The notes under the pieces were generated by a model. The model worked only from the letters and a program-made list of their open reading frames with translations, was not told where the DNA came from and searched no databases. A program made the translations under genes and the position numbers. From AM-1111 sp046302135 (lineage in GTDB: Bacteria; Bacteroidota; Bacteroidia; B-17B0; Aurantibacillaceae), in assembly GCA_046302135.1 (NCBI GenBank), contig JBKCIQ010000065.1, positions 1 to 23,992 on the forward strand: DNA of 23,992 nt. Direction: 5' to 3'. Numbering within the stretch: position 1 is the stretch's first letter; every line of letters starts with the position of its first letter. Of this stretch, positions 1 to 7,719 are shown piece after piece.

Positions 1-1637
1 ACTGTAGATGTGGCTGTATTGGTGCAATTGTTACCATCAGTACCAGTTACTGTATACTGAGTAGTTACAGTTGGACTAGCTGTTACTATAGGACCTCCCG
101 TTGAGGATAATCCAGCACTCCAAACGTAATTTAATGCGCCACCAGCTGTTAAGGTAGCGGTGCCCTGACCGCTACATATTGAGGCAGAGTTTACTGTAAC
201 ATTCGGAAGAGCATTCACAGTTACACTTGTAGTTATTGATGCCGTGCAACTACCGGCAGTGGCAGTAACAGTATAATTACCACTCATTGCCGCAGTTGAG
301 GATGGAATAGTAGGGTTTTGAGAAGTAGAACTGAAACCAGATGGACCGACCCAAGAATATGAGGTACCACCGGAAGCATTGAGATCAATTTGAGCGCCTG
401 CACAATATGGACCTGTGTTATTCGCTAATGGAACGGGATTAGCCAATACGTTTACGGAAGTCGTGCCCGTACTGATACACCCACTTGCAGAAGTAACGGT
501 AACAGAGTAAGTACCTGCATTCAATTGCTGTACGTTTGAAATATTGGGATTTGATGAACTTGAAGTAAACCCGTTAGGTCCTGTCCAGGAAAAAGTGGCA
601 CCCGCTCCTGCACTTAAATTTAATGTGGTACCTGCACACAAAGGAGAATTGCTGGATGGATTTATTGCTGGGGCAGGATTGACTGTAACCTGTGCTGTTG
701 CGGTTCCAACGCAACCTGCAGCCGAGGTACCCGTTACGGTATAAACAGTTGTGGAAGCGGGAGTGACCGAGACACTGGAACCACTTAAACCGCCCGGATT
801 CCATGTGTAAGATGAGGCACCTGAACTTGAAATTGTAGCAGAGGCCCCACTACAAATTGTGGTTGGAGTTGCCGTGACAGTAGGATTGGGGTTAACATTT
901 ACAGTAACTGTACCGGTTCCTGTACAACCGTTGGAAGTTCCTGAGACTGTATAGGTGGTTGTAACAGTTGGTGACACATTAATACTCGATCCGGTTAAAT
1001 TACCCGGTGCCCATGTATAAGTTGTCGCACCTCCTCCTAATATTGCAAGTTGCGTACCCGCACAAATTGGATTTTGAGATGGTGTTGCAGTAACCGCAGG
1101 AGGGGTACAGCAATTGTAGTACATGAAAATCCTTCCAATGTTGTAGTTTACTTCGGACCAAATATTTGACATTGGAACAGCGTTCAAACAATTTTGCATT
1201 CCACTTCTACTGAGAGTAGTAGGGAAACCATTGATATTAGTTGCAAAATTAACACCATCATAACTATTTACGCAATTTGTTCCGCGCGCTCCATAAACTC
1301 CAATAACTTGACCTGCGGTAACAGGAATATTACAGGGAATCATGGTGTTGGGTGCGTAATTGGTAATGCTAAATAACTGAACAAAGTTGTTGGTTGTGGC
1401 AGCGAATGCAGGCGGTGCACCAGCGTTAAATCTAACAACAGCAATGTTCTGCACGCCTATTGAAGCATTAGTTGGAATGTAGAGTCCGCAAATCGTGAAT
1501 GTTGTTGGTGCGGTGAAATGGTATCCTCTAACCCATTGCGTGAAAGTCGCCGTTTGAGGTCCAACAGGAACTTGTGTTTGTGAACTCAATAATTGAGTAA
1601 AAATCACAAACAGGTAAAAAATGAAAATTTTTTTCAT
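1..1637 (-). CDS. Secreted Ig/PKD-like repeat surface protein, partial (C-terminus beyond left edge)
   Basis: The reading frame stays open from an ATG at 1637-1635 to the left edge, giving 545 visible codons with no stop. Residues 1 to about 20 (MKKIFIFYLFVIFTQLLSSQ) form a signal peptide. Residues about 22-175 are an N-terminal domain that I do not recognise. From about residue 178 there are some five beta-sandwich repeats of 65-75 residues. They share the marks ICSG or LCAG near the start, YTW or FSW in the middle, and TTTYTV(S/T)GT...GC near the end, which is the style of Ig-like/PKD-like repeats in Bacteroidota adhesins. It starts 19 bases after the preceding gene, so the two are probably co-transcribed. 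A T9SS sorting domain or gliding-motility domain would be expected at the missing C-terminus, but this cannot be seen. Cell-surface adhesion is inferred from the repeats only. Confidence 0.85.
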   Translation of the reverse strand, partial: MKKIFIFYLFVIFTQLLSSQTQVPVGPQTATFTQWVRGYHFTAPTTFTICGLYIPTNASIGVQNIAVVRFNAGAPPAFAATTNNFVQLFSITNYAPNTMIPCNIPVTAGQVIGVYGARGTNCVNSYDGVNFATNINGFPTTLSRSGMQNCLNAVPMSNIWSEVNYNIGRIFMYYNCCTPPAVTATPSQNPICAGTQLAILGGGATTYTWAPGNLTGSSINVSPTVTTTYTVSGTSNGCTGTGTVTVNVNPNPTVTATPTTICSGASATISSSGASSYTWNPGGLSGSSVSVTPASTTVYTVTGTSAAGCVGTATAQVTVNPAPAINPSSNSPLCAGTTLNLSAGAGATFSWTGPNGFTSSSSNPNISNVQQLNAGTYSVTVTSASGCISTGTTSVNVLANPVPLANNTGPYCAGAQIDLNASGGTSYSWVGPSGFSSTSQNPTIPSSTAAMSGNYTVTATAGSCTASITTSVTVNALPNVTVNSASICSGQGTATLTAGGALNYVWSAGLSSTGGPIVTASPTVTTQYTVTGTDGNNCTNTATST

Positions 1638-1656
1638 TCGAATAAATTTATTTTAA

Positions 1657-2013
1657 CTAATAAGCTGTAACAATATCGTTTCTGTTAATGAATGCCTGAA
1701 TTATTTCATTAGAATGAGCTTCCATCCATAATTTTATTTGCTTTTCTTCGTTGGGAGAAAGTGGGCCTGAAGTACTCAATATTTGCGGAAAATCTTTTCT
1801 CTTTACAATTACAGAAGCCTCCTGGTTCTTTCCGTTAGGATTCAAAATGAAATCCACAATTGCAGAATATCCTTTATCCCAATCATAAGTATATCCGCTG
1901 GTATACCTGTCTGAAGGAGGAATTCTATCATCTGAGTTATTTATTGCTTGCTGGCATAAACCAAAAAAATTAATACCTGAGGTGAATACCAATAGTAGGA
2001 GGATTTTTTTCAT
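1657..2013 (-). CDS. Small secreted protein of unknown function (118 aa)
   Basis: It begins with a clear signal peptide (MKKILLLLVFTSGINFFGLCQ, residues 1-21), so it is exported to the periplasm or beyond. There is no lipobox before a cysteine, so it is probably not a lipoprotein. The mature part of about 97 residues has an aromatic, Tyr/Asp-rich stretch (residues 36-50) followed by alternating hydrophobic residues and a charged C-terminal helix. I recognise no family. It lies between the TPR membrane protein and the large repeat protein, with 19 bases to the latter, so a shared transcript and a joint surface role are plausible but inferred. Confidence 0.75.
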   Translation of the reverse strand: MKKILLLLVFTSGINFFGLCQQAINNSDDRIPPSDRYTSGYTYDWDKGYSAIVDFILNPNGKNQEASVIVKRKDFPQILSTSGPLSPNEEKQIKLWMEAHSNEIIQAFINRNDIVTAY

Positions 2014-2036
2014 GAATTAGGACTAAAAACTTATAG

Positions 2037-2067
2037 TAAAGTTAAAATAACTAAAAATGAAAAACAA
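2037..2067 (-). promoter_or_regulatory. Possible Bacteroidota-type promoter for the 118-aa gene
   Basis: On the minus strand TAACTTTA (2044-2037) matches five of the six fixed positions of the -7 box TAnnTTTG. A TTG lies 20 bases upstream (2067-2065), in the place of the -33 box. It is the only clear promoter-like pair in the 105-base gap before the 118-aa gene, which hints at a transcript separate from the sigma operon. The region is AT-rich, so a chance match is possible. Confidence 0.3.
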
Positions 2068-2118
2068 CAATTAATTCGATAATTAACAATTTAACAATAA
2101 ATCAAATTAGAATAAAAG

Positions 2119-3150
2119 TTATCTCAAACCTTCAATGATTTTTCTTGCTCGATTCGCATAAAAACTATTTTTATCCACGATAGCTTTAAGAATTACAACC
2201 CCATCTTCTTTTTTATTAAGATTAACAAGTGCCTGAGCAAGATAAAATTCAGCTTCTTCACTAAAAGGATTTAGCTCAACGTCGAGAGATTTATGAAAAT
2301 AAACTTCAGCCTGCTCAAAATTTCCGTTAGAAAACTCACTCATAGCAATATAGAAAAGTGCATTTACGTCATCTTTATTTGTATTCAACAACTCGGAAAA
2401 GTAATTCTTGGATGATTTAAAATTGTTTTCAGAAAATGCTTTTATGCCATTTTTTAAAATTTCCGTTATTGGTACTTCATACAAATCCCCATAAGATTCA
2501 ATTTCCCAATTTTTTCTAGCTGTTAAATCAGAAAATTTTGCCTCATTACCTACATTTAGTTCAATTTCTAATCCTCCGGGTTTAAAGTAATATTTATGAT
2601 AATTTGCTATTTTCACCCCATTAATGAAAATAATATTTAGTTGAGATTTTTTAATTGTTGTATTTTCATTGTTACCTTTTAAATCCAAAACTCTTGTTTC
2701 TAAATTTTCTATGTTTTCCAATTGAAATTGGTCAATATCGGAATGTTCAGCTTCTGTGATTTTTTCGGAGGGTTGCTTTATAAATTTTTCATCTTTCCAG
2801 GTTGTTCTTATTTCATGTTTTTGAGTAGAGGAATAATCGTTTTTTTCTCTTTCAAATGAAATTTCCGAAAATCCATATAGTGAATTTCTGGGGACGTAAT
2901 TTTTAATTAAATTGTTTTTGCTTTTAACTTTCAGGCCTGAGAAAAAAAAGATAAAACCTGCAATAACAGCAACAAACAATAAAAAAAATTGGAAAATCCA
3001 AAAACGGTTAAATAACCTTGTATTATTGGAAAAAGACTTTTTCAAACCAATAACATCACTTTGTTGAACGGCTATTTTTTCCTCTCCCAATTCAGACAGG
3101 TAATCTAATTCATTATGACTGCTGTAAATATTATTTCCTTTTGATTTCAT
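2119..3150 (-). CDS. Single-pass membrane protein with periplasmic TPR repeats, candidate anti-sigma factor
   Basis: This 343-residue protein has a charged N-terminal part (residues 1-48), one strong transmembrane helix (about 50-72, NRFWIFQFFLLFVAVIAG and onward), and a long region expected to be periplasmic. The C-terminal third (about 225-343) holds helical TPR-like repeats, for example NALFYIAMSEFSNGNFEQAEVYFHKSL read in two halves and AEFYLAQALVNLNKKEDGVVIL. Its ATG lies one base after the stop codon of the ECF sigma factor gene, so the two genes are tightly coupled. ECF sigma factors are commonly encoded next to a one-helix anti-sigma factor, and this topology fits. I see no recognised anti-sigma zinc motif (HxxxCxxC) in the first 48 residues, so the anti-sigma role is inferred from position and topology. 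Confidence 0.85.
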   Translation of the reverse strand: MKSKGNNIYSSHNELDYLSELGEEKIAVQQSDVIGLKKSFSNNTRLFNRFWIFQFFLLFVAVIAGFIFFFSGLKVKSKNNLIKNYVPRNSLYGFSEISFEREKNDYSSTQKHEIRTTWKDEKFIKQPSEKITEAEHSDIDQFQLENIENLETRVLDLKGNNENTTIKKSQLNIIFINGVKIANYHKYYFKPGGLEIELNVGNEAKFSDLTARKNWEIESYGDLYEVPITEILKNGIKAFSENNFKSSKNYFSELLNTNKDDVNALFYIAMSEFSNGNFEQAEVYFHKSLDVELNPFSEEAEFYLAQALVNLNKKEDGVVILKAIVDKNSFYANRARKIIEGLR

Positions 3151-3151
3151 T

Positions 3152-3754
3152 TTATGCCGCCGATGATTTTTTTTTAATTACTTCAAATAAAAATAACTTA
3201 AGGTTTCTTTTTCCATTCTGTATATTACTTTTTACCTCATTCAATGAATAGCCCGTCTCTTTACTGATCTCCTGATAGGATCTTTCCTTAAGGAAAAACA
3301 ATTCAATACATATCCTTTGTCTTTCCTTAAGTTCTTTCAATCCTGTATTTAGATGATTCAACATATCTTCATCGGAAACAGCTAAAATTTTATTCTCCTC
3401 CTCCTCTACCGGCATTTCATATTCAAATTCGTAATAGGATTCATGCCTACTTTTTAGTGATTTATTTTTTCTTAGTTCAGAAATACAATGATTCCTTACA
3501 ACAAAGCTCAACCATCCCTTGAAATTTATAGGCTCATAAGTTTTAAGATTTACAATCAATTTATTGAAAATCTGCATCACAGCATCTTTAGACGCTTCTT
3601 TGTCCTCAAGATAAAAGATACAAGCTCCTAACATCTTTTTTGCATAGCGATTAAAAATTTCTTCAATTAATCTCATGTCTTGGCAAGATCTGTACTCAGA
3701 TAAAATTTCTTCATCAGATAAATTTGAATATGACTTTTTTCTGAATAGAAACAT
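3152..3754 (-). CDS. ECF-type RNA polymerase sigma-70 factor
   Basis: The 200-residue length and two-domain layout are typical of extracytoplasmic-function sigma factors. Region 2 covers about residues 28-98, including FNRYAKKMLGACIFYLEDKE and the core-binding/-10 stretch FKGWLSFVVRNHCISELRKN. A short acidic linker (about 113-127, PVEEEENK) follows. Region 4 covers about 135-190, with the helix-turn-helix around ERSYQEISKETGYSLNEVKS. It would direct RNA polymerase to a small regulon. It is followed after one base by the TPR membrane protein, the likely partner that senses the envelope state. The start ATG at 3754 gives a normal N-terminus for the family. The target promoters are not evident from this window. 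Confidence 0.93.
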   Translation of the reverse strand: MFLFRKKSYSNLSDEEILSEYRSCQDMRLIEEIFNRYAKKMLGACIFYLEDKEASKDAVMQIFNKLIVNLKTYEPINFKGWLSFVVRNHCISELRKNKSLKSRHESYYEFEYEMPVEEEENKILAVSDEDMLNHLNTGLKELKERQRICIELFFLKERSYQEISKETGYSLNEVKSNIQNGKRNLKLFLFEVIKKKSSAA

Positions 3755-3808
3755 GATTTAAAGAATGCTTAACTAAAAGACGCAAGAGCGCGTATATTCC
3801 ACAAAAAA

Positions 3809-4765
3809 TTATTGGATAACGATTTTATGGGTAAAACCGCCCTTCAGCGTATTGATTTTGATACTATAAATGCCGGAGGAAAAATTTTTAATGTCTATTT
3901 CGGTTTGTTTGGAATCCATTAGTAAAGATTGATAACAGCACTTTCCGTTTATATCATAAATCTGTATTGAAACCTCACCAATAACTTCTGTCCCAAAATC
4001 TATATACACTTTTTCAGTAGTGGGATTTGGGAAAATCACAGGCTCATCAGAATGATTAATAATTTCATATTTTCCGACGTCGGTATTACACAAAAAAGCA
4101 GCAATAAAAAACTTTGATTTAAAATTCCAATTATTGGGTTCATCAAATGAATGCCACGTTGAGTCTATCCATTGTTCATACGCTGTATTTGTAACAACAT
4201 TTTTTGTTGAAGTATAGACAACCACAGTGTCTGATTGTGGACTATCGTAAATGAATCCGTCAAGACCAAAATAAAAATTTCCCTGAATCGGTATAGGCTG
4301 GCTGAACATCAAAGAAGTGTATAAAGTGTCCGGTGTAATGTCTGAAACATAAAAAGATTCACTGGCGATTTTTGTTTTGGGATACCCCCCTACTCCATCA
4401 TCATCCCAAACAGCAATACTCATTTGACTGCTGTCTCCGCCATCCTTTGCTTTTGCAAAATAGAAAATCCCTCCCAAAAGCTGATATCCGGAAGTATAAG
4501 TACCTGTAAAGAATTTTTCGGCTTTACTGATGTCTTTATAACTGTTGGTTCCTGAAACATAGCCCCAATTTCCAGTTCCGGTGTTTGTATAAACTACAGC
4601 AGTATCTGTGCTAAAATTTACATTACAGGAACTGTCACAAATCGGATTGATAAATTCAGGAGATGGTAGCGGCAATCTTATTCTATCCAAAATAAAATTT
4701 CCGGTCTTTTGAGAAAAACAATTGAATGCCAAAAGAATAATGAATAAAGAAAAATATTTTTTCAT
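3809..4765 (-). CDS. Secreted protein with C-terminal T9SS type A sorting domain
   Basis: The protein has 318 residues from the ATG at 4765-4763. Residues 1-19 (MKKYFSLFIILLAFNCFSQ) are a signal peptide. The middle part is beta-rich, with aspartate- and glycine-rich turns such as AKAKDGGDSSQMSIAVWDDDGVGG split over two strands; I do not recognise its family. The last 80 or so residues are a T9SS type A sorting domain: VIFPNPTTEKVYIDF, then IQIYDINGKC, then FSSGIYSIKI and a terminal HKIVIQ. It should cross the outer membrane through the type IX system and be released or anchored at the surface. An in-frame TTG nine bases upstream (4774) overlaps the promoter -7 box, so I prefer the ATG. The sigma factor gene follows after 54 bases. 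Confidence 0.88.
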   Translation of the reverse strand: MKKYFSLFIILLAFNCFSQKTGNFILDRIRLPLPSPEFINPICDSSCNVNFSTDTAVVYTNTGTGNWGYVSGTNSYKDISKAEKFFTGTYTSGYQLLGGIFYFAKAKDGGDSSQMSIAVWDDDGVGGYPKTKIASESFYVSDITPDTLYTSLMFSQPIPIQGNFYFGLDGFIYDSPQSDTVVVYTSTKNVVTNTAYEQWIDSTWHSFDEPNNWNFKSKFFIAAFLCNTDVGKYEIINHSDEPVIFPNPTTEKVYIDFGTEVIGEVSIQIYDINGKCCYQSLLMDSKQTEIDIKNFSSGIYSIKINTLKGGFTHKIVIQ

Positions 4766-4771
4766 TGTATG

Positions 4772-4779
4772 CAAAGATA
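4772..4779 (-). promoter_or_regulatory. Bacteroidota -7 promoter box (TATCTTTG) before the T9SS protein gene
   Basis: On the minus strand TATCTTTG is an exact match to the Bacteroidota -7 consensus TAnnTTTG and ends six bases before the ATG at 4765. Transcription would begin close to the start codon, giving a very short or leaderless message. No good -33 TTTG is found 19-20 bases upstream (TTCA lies there), so the promoter may be weak or factor-dependent. Confidence 0.5.
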
Positions 4780-4886
4780 CTCTTTTACTTTTTCAGAGTG
4801 AAAAAACATTTTTTGTGGAAAATTTATTTAGTTACGTCTTAACATCAAAGCCTGCAGGAAAAATTTAACTTTTAAAATTCCAAATT

Positions 4887-5723
4887 ATGAAAAACACATT
4901 AAAAATGATTTTGGTAATACAATTAATTACCTTCTCACTAAACCTAAAAGCGTCCGGAGAAATACGTGGAAAAATAACTGACGAACAGGGAAATCCTGCA
5001 ATGGGAGCAATTATCAGAATAATAGCCGGAAATCATGAAGTAAGCGGCACTGCCTCTGATATGGATGGTAAATATTCTATCAAACCTATTGAACCTGGGA
5101 CCTATGATCTAATGATAATTTTCCCTCAGTACAAACCATTAAAAATTGAAAACGTACTGGTAAAAAACGAAGATGTGACTTATGTTGACGCAGAAATTAA
5201 ACCTTACGGCCTTGACTCTATGATAGAAGTAAAAGGATACGTTAAACCAGCCGTAGATGTTGGCGTAGTAGACATGAAAACAATCGGAACTGAAGAAATG
5301 GCAAGAATGGCTGTTAGCCGCGGAGACATTAATTCTGCGCTTGTAAATGTTTCCTCAGATGTCTATCAAGATCCTAACGACGGTTTATTATATGTACGAG
5401 GTGCAAGAAAAGACGCCACTCAATATATCATTGATGGAGAGAAAATGATTGGCAGTATGAATGTACCGGCAACTTCAATTCAAAGTGCGTCTATAGTAAC
5501 AGGAGGACTCCCTGCACAATACGGAGATTTGACAGGCGGACTGGTAATAATCAATACAAAAGATTATTTCAGCGGGATGAGGGAAAAAAACAAATGGATA
5601 AGGGACAGAGAAGAAAGAAAGGGGCAAAAATTAGCGGAGGAAACCAAAAGAAAAAATGCTGAAAAACGAGCTAAAGAAATAGAAGAACAAAAACAGCAGT
5701 TGGAAAAGGAAAAGAAAAAATAA
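4887..5723 (+). CDS. TonB-plug-domain protein without beta-barrel (CarboxypepD_reg-like + plug + charged tail)
   Basis: The 278 residues read in order: a signal peptide (about 1-23); a carboxypeptidase-regulatory-like beta-sandwich (about 24-105, GEIRGKITDEQGNPAMGAII ... SDMDGKYSIKPIEPGTYDL); a TonB-dependent-receptor plug domain (about 115-226, with LLYVRGARKDATQYIIDG and GGLPAQYGDLTGGLVII); then a Lys/Glu/Arg-rich tail of about 45 residues, probably a coiled coil. The order of the first two domains is that of SusC/RagA-type receptors, but those continue into a 22-strand barrel of 600 or more residues that is absent here. The ORF ends cleanly and no barrel sequence follows, because bshB1 converges four bases later. 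It may therefore be a free periplasmic plug-like protein rather than a transporter. Its partner is unknown; a T9SS translocon plug is one possibility. Confidence 0.85.
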   Translation: MKNTLKMILVIQLITFSLNLKASGEIRGKITDEQGNPAMGAIIRIIAGNHEVSGTASDMDGKYSIKPIEPGTYDLMIIFPQYKPLKIENVLVKNEDVTYVDAEIKPYGLDSMIEVKGYVKPAVDVGVVDMKTIGTEEMARMAVSRGDINSALVNVSSDVYQDPNDGLLYVRGARKDATQYIIDGEKMIGSMNVPATSIQSASIVTGGLPAQYGDLTGGLVIINTKDYFSGMREKNKWIRDREERKGQKLAEETKRKNAEKRAKEIEEQKQQLEKEKKK

Positions 5724-5727
5724 TCAA

Positions 5728-6444
5728 TCAGATCAAATCAAAAAGTGTACTAACGCCAGCCGTTCTTTCCGTGCAAAAAGCCTCAGCATAACGCGCCCCG
5801 ATAGGTCTTCCAAAAACAGACATTTTCGCAAAAACATTCTCGAGAAACTCCGGTGATGAAATCGGAGTTTCCGGTTCTGTTGAGTCAGGTTTATAAAACT
5901 GAGAAGCGTATGCAAGTATGCTCTGTTGTTTTTTATCTGCGTGTTCTGAAATATCTATCACAAAATCTGGTTGCATGAACCGATCCTGAACATAATGATA
6001 AACTGCCTTAGGTCTCCAAGCATCTTGATTTTTACCATCATTTGAAGTTTCAACTTTAAACAATCCTGACAAAAAACAAGCATCCGCAACCAGCCTACCC
6101 GCTCGAGCATGGTCAGGATGACGATCGCTGGTAGCGTTACAAAGCACAATTTCAGGCTGGTATTTTCTTATCATTTGAACCACCTTTAACTGATGCGTTT
6201 CATCATTCTGAAAAAAACCGTCTTTCATGTTAAGGCATTCACGGGCATGAATTCCCATTATTAATGAAGCTGCTTCCGCCTCTTTTTTTCTCAACTCGGC
6301 ATTTCCTCTGGTTCCTAATTCTCCTTGAGTGAGATCTATAACTGCAATTTTTTTCCCTAATGAAATATGCTTAACAATGGTTCCACTGCAACTTAGCTCA
6401 ACGTCGTCAGGATGTGCACCAAAAGCGAGAATATCAACCTTCAT
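5728..6444 (-). CDS. bshB1: Bacillithiol biosynthesis deacetylase BshB1 (PIG-L family)
   Basis: This cytoplasmic zinc enzyme removes the acetyl group from GlcNAc-malate to give GlcN-malate, the second step of bacillithiol synthesis. The PIG-L zinc motif AHPDD is at residues 10-14 (H11, D14), and the second metal motif HPDH is at 109-112 (H112). The BshB1-typical stretches LTQGELGTRG (38-47) and FGRPIGARYAEAF (211-223) are both present. The length of 238 is normal for the family. It is the last gene of the sucA-sucB-bshB1 operon, starting 10 bases after the sucB stop. Its own stop is four bases from that of the convergent plug-domain gene. A general LmbE-like deacetylase is the only alternative, and the C-terminal motif argues for BshB1. 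Confidence 0.93.
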   Translation of the reverse strand: MKVDILAFGAHPDDVELSCSGTIVKHISLGKKIAVIDLTQGELGTRGNAELRKKEAEAASLIMGIHARECLNMKDGFFQNDETHQLKVVQMIRKYQPEIVLCNATSDRHPDHARAGRLVADACFLSGLFKVETSNDGKNQDAWRPKAVYHYVQDRFMQPDFVIDISEHADKKQQSILAYASQFYKPDSTEPETPISSPEFLENVFAKMSVFGRPIGARYAEAFCTERTAGVSTLFDLI

Positions 6445-6454
6445 GTTTATTTTT

Positions 6455-7699
6455 TCAAAGACCTAATAATACTTCTTCAGGTTGCTTCCCTCCAAACAAC
6501 ATTCTTGAAGGATTTTCCAACATCTCCTTAACCTTAACCAGAAACCCTACACTTTCACGGCCGTCAATGATTCTGTGGTCGTAACTCAAAGCAACATACA
6601 TCACAGGACGAATTTCTACCTTACCGTTTACAGCAACAGGGCGTTCAACTACGTTGTGCATTCCAAGAATTGCGCTTTGAGGAGGATTGATAATCGGAGT
6701 ACTCAACATAGAACCAAACACTCCGCCGTTAGTAATGGTAAACGTTCCGCCTTGCATCTCTTCAATGGATAATTTCCCATCACGAGCCTTAATGGCAAGA
6801 TTTTTTATACCATTTTCTATTTCAGCAAGTGACATGGTTTCTGCGTTACGAAGTACAGGAACCATCAACCCTTTAGGTGCGCTTACAGCTATTCCAACAT
6901 CACAATAAGAATAAGAAACTTGTTCTTCTCCGTCAATCATTGAATTTACAGCCGGAAAATGATAGAGTGCCTCACAAACTGCTTTTGTAAAAAATGACAT
7001 GAAACCAATATTGGTTCCATAAACCTCTTTGAATTTATCTTTGTATTTTGCTCTGATGGAATAAATCGCACTCATATCTACTTCGTTAAAAGTGGTGAGC
7101 ATGGCTGTTTCATTTTTTACGGCAACCAAACGTTTAGAAAGCGTTTTTCTCAGAGAAGTCATTTTGTTGCGCTTTACTTCTCGAGTACCCTGCCATGAGT
7201 TGGATAAAACTTCTTGTACTCCAGGAATTCCTCTGCTTAGGGCGTTCAGAACATCCTGTTTTGTAATTCTTCCATCCTTACCAGTTCCGCTTATTCCGCC
7301 TTTGATGTTATTTTCAGACATCATTTTAGCAGCAGCTGGAGAAGGAGTACCTGTAGCATAAGTTTTAACCTCAGCTTTTTTCTCCTCAGGCTTTTTAATT
7401 TCTTCCTTTTTTGGTTCGGGTTTTACAGGCTCAGCCTTTGGGGCAGCCGCTTCCGGCTGAACTGAGGTGTCAATTTTTACAATGGTATCGCCAACCTTAA
7501 CAGTATCACCTGCTCCCGCCAACAATTCAATCTTTCCTGACTCAGGAGCTGTAATTTCAAGTGTTGCTTTATCAGAATCAATGGTGCCGATTACGTCGTC
7601 TTTTTCAACTACATCTCCCGACTGTTTTAGCCATGAGTTGATGGTAACCTCGGTGATACTTTCACCCGGACTTGGAACTTTAATTTCTACTATTGCCAT
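6455..7699 (-). CDS. sucB: 2-oxoglutarate dehydrogenase E2, dihydrolipoyllysine succinyltransferase
   Basis: E2 forms the core of the 2-oxoglutarate dehydrogenase complex and transfers the succinyl group to CoA in the TCA cycle. The N-terminal lipoyl domain (about 1-77) carries the lipoylated lysine in DSDKATLE (K44). A flexible Pro/Lys/Glu linker (about 83-115) follows, then the peripheral subunit-binding domain (about 117-152, PSPAAAKMMSENNI ... GKDGRITKQDV). The catalytic domain (about 175-414) ends with the active-site motif HRIIDG (H375, D379). The length of 414 residues is usual. It sits 20 bases downstream of sucA. PDH and branched-chain E2 proteins share this layout, but the adjacent E1 of the sucA type settles the assignment. 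Confidence 0.95.
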   Translation of the reverse strand: MAIVEIKVPSPGESITEVTINSWLKQSGDVVEKDDVIGTIDSDKATLEITAPESGKIELLAGAGDTVKVGDTIVKIDTSVQPEAAAPKAEPVKPEPKKEEIKKPEEKKAEVKTYATGTPSPAAAKMMSENNIKGGISGTGKDGRITKQDVLNALSRGIPGVQEVLSNSWQGTREVKRNKMTSLRKTLSKRLVAVKNETAMLTTFNEVDMSAIYSIRAKYKDKFKEVYGTNIGFMSFFTKAVCEALYHFPAVNSMIDGEEQVSYSYCDVGIAVSAPKGLMVPVLRNAETMSLAEIENGIKNLAIKARDGKLSIEEMQGGTFTITNGGVFGSMLSTPIINPPQSAILGMHNVVERPVAVNGKVEIRPVMYVALSYDHRIIDGRESVGFLVKVKEMLENPSRMLFGGKQPEEVLLGL

Positions 7700-7719
7700 T
7701 GTGAATTATTATTTGAAAA

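Noticed and set aside
544..744. Plus-strand ORF inside the left surface-protein gene
   Set aside because: It is antisense to a continuous minus-strand frame with a signal peptide and regular repeats. Its low-complexity product mirrors the repeat codons.
5733..6149. Two further minus-strand ORFs overlapping bshB1
   Set aside because: They are out-of-frame shadows. The BshB1 frame carries all family motifs.
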